From positions 1 through 19,278 of the forward strand of contig JAQICF010000257.1 in assembly GCA_027858795.1 (NCBI GenBank): a stretch of 19,278 bases of DNA, written 5' to 3'. This DNA comes from Candidatus Delongbacteria bacterium (GTDB taxonomy: Bacteria; Delongbacteria; UBA4055). Position 1 is the stretch's first letter. Each line of letters opens with the position of its first letter. This document shows positions 13,330-19,278 of the stretch, piece after piece. The translations under genes and the position numbers were made by a program. Under the pieces are notes generated by a model that was not told where the DNA came from, searched no databases, and saw only the letters and a list, made by a program, of their open reading frames with translations.

Positions 13330-13350
13330 AATCCTAATTGGATTTTAAAA
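13324..13350 (+). terminator. Terminator of the phosphotransferase-DUF3147-MtfA operon
   Basis: Perfect 11-bp arms, TTTTAAAATCC (13324-13334) and GGATTTTAAAA (13340-13350), flank the loop TAATT and overlap the stop codon. The symmetrical A/T ends make it able to act in both directions. Confidence 0.65.
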
Positions 13351-13390
13351 AATTGACAGTGGACAATGAACAATTGACAATTAATAGTAG

Positions 13391-13411
13391 GGGTCGATTC
13401 CCATTCGACCC
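13391..13411. repeat. Small palindromic repeat GGGTCGA...TCGACCC
   Basis: Arms GGGTCGA (13391-13397) and TCGACCC (13405-13411) enclose a 7-bp loop, preceded by AGTAG. The same arms occur at 18465-18483, so this is a dispersed repeat family. The AT-rich lead-in 13351-13385 (GACAGTGGACAATGAACAAT and similar) resembles repeat-associated low-complexity DNA. Confidence 0.65.
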
Positions 13412-13431
13412 ACATACAAAACAATCCGTAA

Positions 13432-13451
13432 AGACGCGATTTATCGAGTCT
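13432..13451. repeat. Small palindromic repeat AGACGCGAT...ATCGAGTCT
   Basis: Arms AGACGCGAT (13432-13440) and ATCGAGTCT (13443-13451) pair with one mismatch, GC-rich against AT-rich surroundings. It resembles the GTAGAGACGCGAT...ATCGCGTCTC intergenic repeat known from many genomes. It ends 16 bp before the start codon of the next gene and could shape its leader. Confidence 0.5.
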
Positions 13452-13467
13452 CAGATAAGGAGGTAAA

Positions 13468-14016
13468 ATGAATATATATTTCGTTATCCTATTCATAGCT
13501 ATGACATTCTTTGCTATTTATCTTGTCGTAAAATATTCTTTCCGAAAATTAATAAATACAAGTTTATTTAAAAATCATCAAAATATATTTATACTATATT
13601 TTCCAATTGCATTCATTCTTAGCTTATTTTCATTCTTAGCCTACCACAATATTGATACTCCAAAATCTAATTACTTACTTTATTTTGATACTCCTATTTC
13701 AAAAATCTCAAATTTAGATGGGATGGGACAGACTTTATTACACGGTAAATTTTTTATTATATTTAATTGTAAAGATAGTGTAGTTTTAGAAGATATTGAT
13801 GAATATACATTGCAACATGAAGACGCATTCATGGATATTGTTACAAAATATATTAAACCAGATTTAATAAAAATTGATGAAAGAATTGATTTTTCAAAAG
13901 AAGCTTTAGAGCATTATGACTTATATGTCAAAATGAAGGAAAATACAAAGCCAAATTCTTGGTTTCTGACAAACAAGACAAATGGATGGTATTTCTTTAA
14001 AAAAGTCTACGATTAA
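13468..14016 (+). CDS. Unknown two-pass membrane protein
   Basis: I do not recognise this 182-residue protein. It has two hydrophobic segments (about 4-21 and 41-59) separated by a basic loop (KYSFRKLINTSLFKNHQN), then a roughly 120-residue tail. The tail has beta-rich and acidic segments, including SNLDGMGQTLLHGKFFIIFNCKDSVV and LEDIDEYTLQHEDAFMDIVTKYI, and ends WYFFKKVYD. A short N-terminus-out/C-terminus-out or in/in topology is possible. A strong AAGGAGG (13457-13463) precedes the ATG. The gene stands alone between repeat elements and the AbiE operon, in AT-rich DNA, and looks accessory. Expression is supported only by the good ribosome site. Confidence 0.7.
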   Translation: MNIYFVILFIAMTFFAIYLVVKYSFRKLINTSLFKNHQNIFILYFPIAFILSLFSFLAYHNIDTPKSNYLLYFDTPISKISNLDGMGQTLLHGKFFIIFNCKDSVVLEDIDEYTLQHEDAFMDIVTKYIKPDLIKIDERIDFSKEALEHYDLYVKMKENTKPNSWFLTNKTNGWYFFKKVYD

Positions 14017-14041
14017 TTTAAAATATAGTATCGAATACCCC

Positions 14042-14070
14042 CTGGATTCCCGGATCTAGTCCGAGAATGA
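14042..14070. repeat. Degenerate CTGGATTCCCG...GAGAATGA dispersed repeat
   Basis: CTGGATTCCCGG and CCGAGAATGA are imperfect inverted copies of each other, matching the common intergenic repeat CTGGATTCCCGC...GCGGGAATGA with mutations in both arms. It lies between the unknown membrane gene and the AbiE promoter. Confidence 0.5.
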
Positions 14071-14100
14071 AAGAACACCCATAAAAAAATATTTTACTTC

Positions 14101-14129
14101 TTGACATTTAATCAATATTTTAGTATCTA
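14101..14129 (+). promoter_or_regulatory. Promoter of the AbiE operon
   Basis: TTGACA (14101-14106) and TATCTA (14124-14129) are 17 bp apart, about 50 bp upstream of the abiEi-like start. AbiEi antitoxins usually bind inverted repeats in such a leader; no convincing one was seen. Confidence 0.6.
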
Positions 14130-14178
14130 TGAGAGATAACCACCGAATGACAGTGTTTAACTAAGGAGAATACTAATA

Positions 14179-14970
14179 TTGTCTATTTCGATTTACATAA
14201 AGAAACTTTTATCCTATGAAGAATATTCTTTTTCATGGAATGAACTGATTGCCAATATCAACAAATCAGAAATTTCATTAAGAAGAAAACTTGAAAGACT
14301 TGTTGAAAAAAGGGAAATAGTTAACCTTAGAAGAGGATTTTATTTAATTATTCCTCCCCGATATTCAAAAACAGGATATGTTCCTATTCAGCTATATGTA
14401 GATAAGTTATTTAAATTTTTGGACAGAGAATATTATTTGGGATTTTATAGTGCAGCAAAAATTCATGGAGCATCACATCAACAGACACAAAGAGATTATA
14501 TAGTCACTTCGCCACCCTCGCTTTTAGACATAAAAAAAGGAAATTTTGATTTAAGATTTTCTACTTCTTCTGATTGCTCTAATATCAATATTTTAACGAA
14601 AAAATCAGATGCCGGTTATTATAAAATTTCAAGTCCTGCTCTAACAGCAATAGACCTTATCCATTATCAGAAAAAAATTGGTGGATTGAACAGGATATTA
14701 TCAACTCTCGAAGAATTAATTGAAGAAATCACAATTGAGGATGTACAAAACCTACTAACATGGTATCCGAATAAAGCTTCACTTCAACGATTTGGTTTTT
14801 TCCTTGAAATGTATCAAGCTGATAAAAAAATATTAAATTTAATCTATAAACATATCAGTATTTCAAAATTCTTTCCTGTTCTTCTTAATTCAGATACAAA
14901 TCAAAAAGCAGGTAAAGTAAATAATAAATGGAAAGTTGATGTAAATATAAAATTGGAAAGTGACCTATGA
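14179..14970 (+). CDS. AbiEi-family antitoxin (type IV toxin-antitoxin, phage abortive infection)
   Basis: A 263-residue AbiEi-like protein. The N-terminal winged helix is visible at about 15-55 (WNELIANINKSEISLRRKLERLVEKREIVNLRRGFYLI), followed by the antitoxin core PPRYSKTGYVPIQLYVDKLFKFLDREYYLGFYSAAKIHGASHQQTQRDYIVTS (about 59-111). AbiEi represses the operon and counteracts AbiEii without stable binding. The start is a TTG at 14179, chosen because AAGGAG (14163-14168) lies upstream and no ATG occurs in the early frame. The stop overlaps the toxin start by 4 bp (ATGA). Together the two genes form a phage-defence module. Confidence 0.87.
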   Translation: MSISIYIKKLLSYEEYSFSWNELIANINKSEISLRRKLERLVEKREIVNLRRGFYLIIPPRYSKTGYVPIQLYVDKLFKFLDREYYLGFYSAAKIHGASHQQTQRDYIVTSPPSLLDIKKGNFDLRFSTSSDCSNINILTKKSDAGYYKISSPALTAIDLIHYQKKIGGLNRILSTLEELIEEITIEDVQNLLTWYPNKASLQRFGFFLEMYQADKKILNLIYKHISISKFFPVLLNSDTNQKAGKVNNKWKVDVNIKLESDL

Positions 14971-15755
14971 TCCCTAAACCTTACATAGCGAAATGGCAAA
15001 ACAATGCACCTTGGAAAGAGTTCACACAAATTGAACAGGATCTGGTTATCAGTCGTGCTTTAGTAGAAATATTTTCTGATCCTTTTTTGAATGAAAATTT
15101 AGCTTTCAGAGGTGGAACTGCACTTCATAAACTTTATCTCACTCCTGCTGTAAGATATTCTGAAGATATTGATCTTGTTCAGATAAAACCCGGACCAATT
15201 AAACCGATAATGCAAAGATTAGATGAAGTCATTACTTTCTTTGAGGAAAAAAGAAATACAAAGATCGGTGAACATGGTGCAAAAGCATTATATCGATTTA
15301 CTTCTGAGTATGAAGAAATTAGATTAAGATTGAAGCTGGAAATTAACTGTAAAGAACATTTTAATGTATTGGATTGGGTCGAATTTCCTTTTGAAGTAGA
15401 AAGTGATTGGTTTTCAGGCAAAACTACTCTGAGAACATATAATATAAATGAATTATTAGGAACAAAACTCAGAGCTTTATATCAAAGAAGTAAAGGTAGA
15501 GATCTTTTTGACCTTTATTATTCATTTTTGAATGTAGAACTTGATTACAATAAGATCATTGAATGTTTTCATAAATATATGACATTTTCTGTTGGCAAAT
15601 CTCCTAGTAGTAAAGAATTTCTCTTAAACTTGGAAGCAAAGGAGGATGATCTGAATTTCACAGGTGACATGGAAGCATTATTAAGACCAGAAATTGAATA
15701 TGATCAAAATAAAGCTTTCGAATGGGTGAAGGAGGAGTTGATTAAGAGGATCTGA
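14967..15755 (+). CDS. AbiEii/AbiGii-family nucleotidyltransferase toxin
   Basis: This 262-residue protein of the DNA-polymerase-beta-like nucleotidyltransferase family is the toxin half of AbiE. Related toxins (MenT type) add nucleotides to tRNA acceptor ends. The family motifs are in order: FRGGTALHKLY (47-57), YSEDIDLV (64-71, catalytic D67 and D69), a KLEINCKEHF strand (about 121-130), and LLGTKLRALYQRSKGRDLFDLYY (about 156-178). The protein looks complete and active. The start overlaps the AbiEi stop as ATGA. The gene ends 6 bp from the convergent ABC permease gene, with no terminator between them. Confidence 0.9.
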   Translation: MIPKPYIAKWQNNAPWKEFTQIEQDLVISRALVEIFSDPFLNENLAFRGGTALHKLYLTPAVRYSEDIDLVQIKPGPIKPIMQRLDEVITFFEEKRNTKIGEHGAKALYRFTSEYEEIRLRLKLEINCKEHFNVLDWVEFPFEVESDWFSGKTTLRTYNINELLGTKLRALYQRSKGRDLFDLYYSFLNVELDYNKIIECFHKYMTFSVGKSPSSKEFLLNLEAKEDDLNFTGDMEALLRPEIEYDQNKAFEWVKEELIKRI

Positions 15756-15761
15756 AAAAAA

Positions 15762-16526
15762 TTAATATACCCCCAGTTTATTCATTCTTCGTGCTTTCTG
15801 GTCATAGATCTTAAACAAATACAACCCAACAAAAAGATAAACTAACGAAGTAATAAAAATAAAACCATACCACCACAACGGATAAGTCTGTCCATGAACA
15901 ATAGACCCAATCAAAGTCTTCGCGCCAGGAACATATGGCAAAAAAGACCAAACATTCATTGGATAAGTCGTTAAAGCCATCAACCCGATGATCCCGAAGG
16001 AAAATATCGAGAAGATTGAAGTAACTCTCTTATGAATAATAGCGATTCCACCACCTGCAAAACCAATACCCACCAGAGAGATCACAGAAATAATGATCAT
16101 AAAAATGAAAAACGGATAATTGATGTTTAACCATCTTCCTGTTATCAGCATTGCAAGGAACAAAATAACCACATTGAAAAAAATAGTAAAAAGAATACTC
16201 GCAAAAACCTTAGCTAAAAATATCTTCTCGATTCCCAAATGAGAAAGATAAAGTTTCTCAAGTGTCCCTTTCTGAGATTCATCCCATATCATACTAGACA
16301 CCGACTGAAAAGACTGCATAGCAATGCCCCAAAGAATATAACCGACGATCAAAGAATCCAATGAAGTTGCTTCTATACTGTCCCCAGCAAAATTCTTTAG
16401 ACCGAAAAATAAGGCAAGAAATATCCCGAACATTATTATCGTACCTGAAATAAACTCAAAATAGTACCTTTTGATCTCTTTACCCAACTTTTTCAATTCA
16501 TTAATTATAAGAATTATATACGACAT
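15762..16526 (-). CDS. ABC-2-type transporter permease
   Basis: A 254-residue polytopic protein with about six membrane segments: near 27-45, 60-78, 105-128, 139-165, 170-190 and 222-243. The YFEFISGTIIMFGIFLALFFG entry helix and the SSMIWDESQKGTLEKLYLSHLG loop after the second helix are typical of ABC-2 permeases, where E..GTLE..Y.S forms the coupling region. The start overlaps the stop of the ATPase gene by one base (TAATG on the minus strand), so the two are coupled and form one exporter. The substrate cannot be read from sequence; drug, lipid or polysaccharide export are all possible. Confidence 0.88.
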   Translation of the reverse strand: MSYIILIINELKKLGKEIKRYYFEFISGTIIMFGIFLALFFGLKNFAGDSIEATSLDSLIVGYILWGIAMQSFQSVSSMIWDESQKGTLEKLYLSHLGIEKIFLAKVFASILFTIFFNVVILFLAMLITGRWLNINYPFFIFMIIISVISLVGIGFAGGGIAIIHKRVTSIFSIFSFGIIGLMALTTYPMNVWSFLPYVPGAKTLIGSIVHGQTYPLWWYGFIFITSLVYLFVGLYLFKIYDQKARRMNKLGVY

Positions 16527-17467
16527 TATTTCACCTCATCAGTGGTTAATTCGGTAAAAATATCCTCTAAAGTTCTTTCAGATATATTTATATCCAAGAT
16601 TTCCTTATTCTGTAGTTTTAGGATATCGAAAATATTGTATATTTCTTTTGAATTCTTCAAGGATACTTCAAGAGTGGATGAAAGATCATCTCCGGTTATC
16701 TTATACTCCCCGATTTCTTTAAAATTTTCTTTATCTGCATCAGAGAAATTACCTTCAATGGTTATTGTGTATTTTTTGTTCGCAAATTCCTCTTTAAGTT
16801 CGGACATAGAATTATTTGATAGTAACTTCCCTTTCTTAATAATCAGTATCCTTTCACATATACTTTCAATAAATGACATATCATGGGAAGTAATGAGAAT
16901 TGTTTTATTTTCATCTCTGGACATAGATATTATCCACTCCCGGATATCATTCTTGGTCTCTACGTCAAGTCCCAGGGTAGGTTCGTCCAGTAGAAGAATA
17001 GTCGGTTTATGTATAATTGAAGCTGCAATCGCTGTTTTCTGCTGCATTCCCTTAGAAAATTCACGAACCTGCTTATCTTTCACATCCCAAAGTTTTAATT
17101 TTTTCAATAAATATTCTTTCTCTTCCTTTATCTTTTTAGGGCTTAAGCCCATTATCCCTGCAAAATAATTGATATTCTCATCCGGGCTCAAATGCCAGTA
17201 AATATTCCTTGCACCCTCTAAGACAGCTCCTATATCCAATAATATTTTCTTCCGTTCTCTTTTCGCATCAAATCCGTTTACAGTTATTTTTCCTTCTTCA
17301 TATTCAAGCAGTGAAAGAATAGATTTGATAGTTGTGGTCTTACCCGCTCCGTTCGGGCCTAAAAAACCTAAAATTTCTCCTTTATTAACGGAAAAGGAAA
17401 TATCATCGAGAGCATAAAATTCTTTATACTTCTTAACAAGATTGTCTACCGTTATAACTTTAGTCAT
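16526..17467 (-). CDS. ABC-2-type transporter ATP-binding protein
   Basis: A 313-residue ATPase with Walker A GPNGAGKTT (37-45), signature FSKGMQQK (137-144), Walker B ILLLDEPT (157-164), D-loop LGLD and H195 of the switch loop. The Q-loop position carries glutamate (GAVLEGARNIYWHLSPDENI, E84). This substitution is, as far as I recall, normal in one ABC-2 subfamily rather than damage. Residues about 215-313 form the extra C-terminal domain of DrrA-like exporters. GGAG lies 6 bp before the ATG at 17467. The promoter at 17487-17514 drives this gene and the permease together. Confidence 0.93.
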   Translation of the reverse strand: MTKVITVDNLVKKYKEFYALDDISFSVNKGEILGFLGPNGAGKTTTIKSILSLLEYEEGKITVNGFDAKRERKKILLDIGAVLEGARNIYWHLSPDENINYFAGIMGLSPKKIKEEKEYLLKKLKLWDVKDKQVREFSKGMQQKTAIAASIIHKPTILLLDEPTLGLDVETKNDIREWIISMSRDENKTILITSHDMSFIESICERILIIKKGKLLSNNSMSELKEEFANKKYTITIEGNFSDADKENFKEIGEYKITGDDLSSTLEVSLKNSKEIYNIFDILKLQNKEILDINISERTLEDIFTELTTDEVK

Positions 17468-17486
17468 CTATGCTCCAATTATATTT

Positions 17487-17514
17487 TTTATAATGAGTGT
17501 TTTATATTAACCAA
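17487..17514 (-). promoter_or_regulatory. Promoter of the ABC exporter operon
   Basis: On the minus strand, TTGGTT (17509-17514) and TATAAA (17487-17492) lie 16 bp apart, 19 bp before the ATG of the ATPase gene. Confidence 0.5.
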
Positions 17515-17546
17515 TTCCAGAGAGGATATCAATACAAATAATTTTC

Positions 17547-17639
17547 TTATTTTTTCTTAGGGATCTCAATCTTCAAAACACCTTTCTTGTAAGCAGCATT
17601 GATATTTTCATTATCAATTCTGTAAAATACTGTCACAAT
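17547..17639 (-). pseudogene. C-terminal remnant of an Hsp20 (small heat-shock protein) gene
   Basis: The minus strand reads VTVFYRIDNENINAAYKKGVLKIEIPKKK and then a stop (17547-17549). This is the end of the alpha-crystallin domain of Hsp20: the [FY]xLPxxVDxxKIxAxYKxGVLxIxxPK pattern, including the invariant GVL. The frame stays open only a few codons further (to a TAG near 17667), and no start or first two-thirds of the domain is present. It is therefore a truncated relic, left between the ABC operon and the sulfur-relay cluster. Nothing suggests that it is expressed. Confidence 0.65.
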
Positions 17640-17699
17640 TAAAAGACTATTCTTTTCAATGTAGCATATACACTACTTTATTTTATCTTAAATAACTTC

Positions 17700-17740
17700 T
17701 TGACATTTCTCAATATAAAAAATATTTTTCTAAAGAATAT
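17700..17740 (+). promoter_or_regulatory. Promoter and possible operator of the first DsrE-like gene
   Basis: TTGACA (17700-17705) and TATTTT (17723-17728) are 17 bp apart. An imperfect inverted repeat, AATATT...AATAT (17721-17740), covers the -10 box and start point. It resembles in part the AATATTCA...TGAATATT palindrome upstream of the ArsR-type gene (18598-18619). Confidence 0.55.
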
Positions 17741-17767
17741 AAATCTATAATAAAAAAGGATATGATC

Positions 17768-18127
17768 ATGTCAAAAATGTCGATCACACTAAACGGAGCT
17801 GAAGTTAAAAACATCAACTCAACAATGACAATTGCAGTTTCAGCTTTATCTATGGGAGATGAAGTAATTTTATTCGTCCTTCCTTCAGGTATGCCTGTAT
17901 TTGTAAAAGGTAGAATGCACGAACTTAATATCGCAGCTCCAAAATCACCTGATCTTGAAGAAATGTTCAGTAGTTATATTGCGCTTGGTGGAAGAGTGCT
18001 GATGTGTGAATTAGGTTTTGATGTTAATGGCTTAAAAGAAGAAGACCTTATCGATGAGATCGAAATAGTTGGTGCTACAACATTTGTTGCAGCAGCACAA
18101 GGATCAGAGTTAACTTTTTCTTTTTAA
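17768..18127 (+). CDS. DsrE-family sulfur-relay protein
   Basis: This 119-residue protein of the DsrE/TusD-like superfamily is a probable cytoplasmic sulfur carrier that would hold sulfur as a persulfide. It has the alternating beta-alpha pattern MSKMSITLNGAEVKNINSTMTIAVSALSMGDEVILFVLP, and its single cysteine, C80 in GGRVLMCELGFDVNGL, occupies the position of the active cysteine of TusD/DsrE (about residue 78). The C-terminal EIVGATTFVAAA strand-helix is also typical. The start at 17768 was preferred to an in-frame ATG at 17762 because AAAGGA is 7 bp from it and the paralogue at 19136 aligns from there (M-A-K-V). It belongs with TusA (18221), and a near-identical paralogue begins at 19136. 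Confidence 0.85.
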   Translation: MSKMSITLNGAEVKNINSTMTIAVSALSMGDEVILFVLPSGMPVFVKGRMHELNIAAPKSPDLEEMFSSYIALGGRVLMCELGFDVNGLKEEDLIDEIEIVGATTFVAAAQGSELTFSF

Positions 18128-18144
18128 ACTAAATAAATAACTAC

Positions 18145-18173
18145 TTGACATTGAACTTTTATAAAAATAACTT
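18145..18173 (+). promoter_or_regulatory. Promoter of tusA
   Basis: TTGACA (18145-18150) with TAACTT (18168-18173) after 17 bp; a more TA-rich TATTAT follows slightly downstream. It lies 47 bp before the tusA start, so the gene is not solely dependent on the DsrE-like gene. Confidence 0.5.
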
Positions 18174-18220
18174 ATTATACATATAATTAATAAACAAATA
18201 AATAGGTAAAGGAGATCAAA

Positions 18221-18445
18221 ATGGCTGTAAAAGAATTAGATTGTCTAGGATTAAAATGTCCACAACCAATACTTAAAGTAGTTGCTCTTGTACCAACAAT
18301 GGCTGAAGGTGACATGTTAGAAATAAAGGCTGACTGCCCATCTTTCCCAACTGATATTTCTGCTTGGTGTGATAGAACAGGTAAAACTTTATTGTTCTGT
18401 ATGGATGATGGTAACGGAGTACATTCTGCACAGATCCAATTTTAA
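18221..18445 (+). CDS. tusA: TusA-family sulfur carrier
   Basis: A 74-residue SirA/TusA-family protein. The N-terminus LDCLGLKCPQPILKV carries the CPxP motif with the sulfur-binding cysteine C13. The C-terminal DCPSFPTDISAWCDRTGKTLL matches the family's D-C-P-s-f-p-x-D-I-x-x-W-C pattern. TusA receives sulfur from a desulfurase or rhodanese as a persulfide and passes it on, classically to TusD/DsrE-type proteins. Both kinds of partner are encoded here. AAAGGAG (18208-18214) precedes the ATG. The gene has its own promoter, lies 93 bp after the first DsrE-like gene and is followed by a palindromic hairpin. The naming is by family; the physiological pathway (tRNA thiolation or sulfur energy metabolism) is not shown. 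Confidence 0.9.
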   Translation: MAVKELDCLGLKCPQPILKVVALVPTMAEGDMLEIKADCPSFPTDISAWCDRTGKTLLFCMDDGNGVHSAQIQF

Positions 18446-18463
18446 CAACCTCTTATCAATTAT

Positions 18464-18487
18464 AGGGTCGATTGTTTCGACCCTTTA
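18464..18487 (+). terminator. Palindromic hairpin after tusA
   Basis: AGGGTCGA (18464-18471) pairs with TCGACCCT (18477-18484) around a TTGTT loop, followed by a short T run. It may serve as a terminator, but it is also a second copy of the repeat at 13391-13411. Confidence 0.5.
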
Positions 18488-18597
18488 TCTTACTTAAATA
18501 TACTATTCGTTAAAATATTTCATCACATACGACTTTTCCAGAGTTATCTATATCACAATATCAATTATCCGTAGCCATACATAGCCTATTTTCTACC

Positions 18598-18619
18598 AAT
18601 ATTCAATTATCTGAATATT
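18598..18619. promoter_or_regulatory. Candidate ArsR-type operator (ATTC-N8-GAAT)
   Basis: A perfect inverted repeat, AATATTCA (18598-18605) and TGAATATT (18612-18619), with a 6-bp spacer contains ATTC-N8-GAAT. It lies 18 bp upstream of the -35 box of the ArsR-type gene. SqrR, a sulfide-responsive ArsR-family repressor, is reported to bind ATTC-N8-GAAT, so self-regulation by the gene product is plausible. Confidence 0.55.
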
Positions 18620-18636
18620 TAAATTAAAGAAATAAC

Positions 18637-18665
18637 TTGACAAACACTAATACAAGCAATAATTT
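18637..18665 (+). promoter_or_regulatory. Promoter of the ArsR-type regulator
   Basis: TTGACA (18637-18642) and TAATTT (18660-18665), 17 bp apart, about 40 bp before the ATG at 18706. Confidence 0.65.
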
Positions 18666-18705
18666 GATACTGTGAATTAAATAACACAATATAAGCGGGA
18701 ATACA

Positions 18706-19002
18706 ATGCCTACAAAAAAGAGATTAACACAAAAAGAAATCGATTACGAAAAACTGAGCAATATTCTTAAACCTTTATCACATCCTCACAGACTAGAAAT
18801 GATCGTCGGATTATTTCACAATGAGTGTAATGTGACACAATGCCAGGAAAGAATGGGACTTCCTCAATCAACTATCTCTCAGCACTTAAGAGTATTGAAA
18901 GATGCCGGTATTATTAAGGGGCACAGAAAAGGAACGGAAGTCTGCTATAAGGTAATCGATGATTTTGCGTTGAAAATTATTGATCTGATGGAAACACATT
19001 GA
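18706..19002 (+). CDS. ArsR/SmtB-family transcriptional repressor
   Basis: A 98-residue winged-helix dimer of the ArsR/SmtB family. Motifs: LKPLSHPHRLEMIVGLF (21-37), the recognition helix MGLPQSTISQHLRVLKDAGII (50-70), and the wing GHRKGTEVCYKV. Cysteines C41 and C46 (NECNVTQCQ) and C80 in the wing could sense a ligand or form a disulfide/persulfide. C41 is also the position of one of the two sensing cysteines of SqrR, but the second SqrR cysteine (107) lies beyond this shorter protein. Its place between tusA and a DsrE-like gene suggests that it controls the sulfur cluster, while arsC-acr3 is 11 kb away and has no local regulator. An arsenic role is not excluded. The ribosome site is weak. 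Confidence 0.85.
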   Translation: MPTKKRLTQKEIDYEKLSNILKPLSHPHRLEMIVGLFHNECNVTQCQERMGLPQSTISQHLRVLKDAGIIKGHRKGTEVCYKVIDDFALKIIDLMETH

Positions 19003-19033
19003 TTTTTTTTACGCATAAACATCGTATTATTTG

Positions 19034-19049
19034 AATAGGTAAATAGGTA
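19034..19049. repeat. Tandem AATAGGTA octamer in the leader of the second DsrE-like gene
   Basis: AATAGGTA occurs twice in direct succession (19034-19041, 19042-19049), and once more just before the tusA ribosome site (18201-18208). It may be a regulatory motif shared by the two genes or AT-rich chance. Confidence 0.35.
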
Positions 19050-19135
19050 AATAACTGAATAAATCAATAGTTGAATAAGTATACTAATAGATTGTGTAAT
19101 ATTATGCGCTAAAAACAATAAAAAAGGAGAAAATC

Positions 19136-19278
19136 ATGGCAAAGGTAGCATTAACATTAAACGGGTCAGAAGTAAAAAATGTTTATCCCGCAATAATTCT
19201 TTCAGTTTCAGCACTTGCAAGTGGTGACGAGGTAATACTGTACGTAAATCCAGCTGGACTTCCTGCTTTTAAAAAAGG
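19136..19278 (+). CDS. Second DsrE-family protein, partial (runs off the window)
   Basis: The visible 47 residues (MAKVALTLNGSEVKN..., ...ASGDEVILYVNPAGLPAFKK) align with the first DsrE-like protein over their whole length. Identities include LTLNG, EVKN, VSAL and GDEVIL. It is a tandem paralogue whose catalytic cysteine would lie beyond the window edge. AGGAGA (19125-19130) fixes the ATG. The gene follows the ArsR-type regulator by 133 bp and has no clear promoter box, although TTGAAT followed by TA-rich DNA lies upstream. A pair of DsrE-like proteins might form the hetero-oligomer usual for TusBCD/DsrEFH. Confidence 0.8.
   Translation, partial: MAKVALTLNGSEVKNVYPAIILSVSALASGDEVILYVNPAGLPAFKK

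Noticed and set aside
16542..17168. Plus-strand open frame of 208 codons opposite the ABC ATPase
   Set aside because: It lies wholly within the ATPase gene, whose motifs are all intact, and its Ser/Ile-rich translation is typical of an antisense frame.

Overview
The window is AT-rich and densely coding, with many small genes and several accessory modules. A secreted cyclophilin ends in a type IX (Por) sorting domain (3264-4796), which points to a member of the Bacteroidota/FCB assemblage or a related candidate phylum. Strong Shine-Dalgarno sites (AGGAGG type) and TTGACA-N17-TATAAT-like promoters recur. Classical Bacteroidota mostly lack both, so a neighbouring low-GC lineage (for example Cloacimonadota- or Delongbacteria-like) fits better. 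This placement is inference; no rRNA or tRNA gene was seen.

Layout. 1-680: end of a ferredoxin-dependent 2-oxoacid oxidoreductase operon and its terminator. 764-3002: an FRG-domain gene facing a HigB-HigA/ImmA-type toxin-antitoxin pair. 3154-4807: palindromic repeats and the secreted peptidyl-prolyl isomerase. 4876-7130: a GNAT acetyltransferase with an apparently leaderless transcript, then a divergently oriented arsC-acr3 arsenic operon. 7358-10882: a cassette-like array. Here a DUF6364/PIN module, a ParD/ParE module and possibly a histidine kinase/response regulator pair are separated by ~70-80 bp attC-like repeats, and the first two modules have mutually complementary ends. 11182-13350: a second apparently leaderless promoter driving an APH-fold kinase, a DUF3147 membrane protein and an MtfA-like peptidase carrying a SEC-C tail. 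13391-15755: small palindromic repeats, an unknown membrane protein and an AbiEi/AbiEii type IV system. 15762-17467: a two-gene ABC-2 exporter. 17547-17639: the remnant of an Hsp20 gene. 17700-19278: a sulfur-relay cluster of a DsrE-like protein, TusA, a cysteine-containing ArsR-type repressor and the start of a second DsrE-like paralogue.

How the parts work together. Four toxin-antitoxin or abortive-infection modules (HigBA/ImmA, DUF6364-PIN, ParDE, AbiE) plus the FRG protein make this an accessory, probably defensive, region between metabolic genes. The most notable structure is the 7358-9044 array. Two toxin-antitoxin cassettes each begin with GTT and end with AAC, their ends can pair over 13-21 bp with one bulged A at the same place, and each is followed by a copy of the same imperfect-hairpin element. 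This is the architecture of integron gene cassettes, although no integrase gene is present in the window. In the sulfur cluster an ATTC-N8-GAAT palindrome lies upstream of the ArsR-type gene, which suggests sulfide/persulfide-responsive control of the DsrE/TusA genes.
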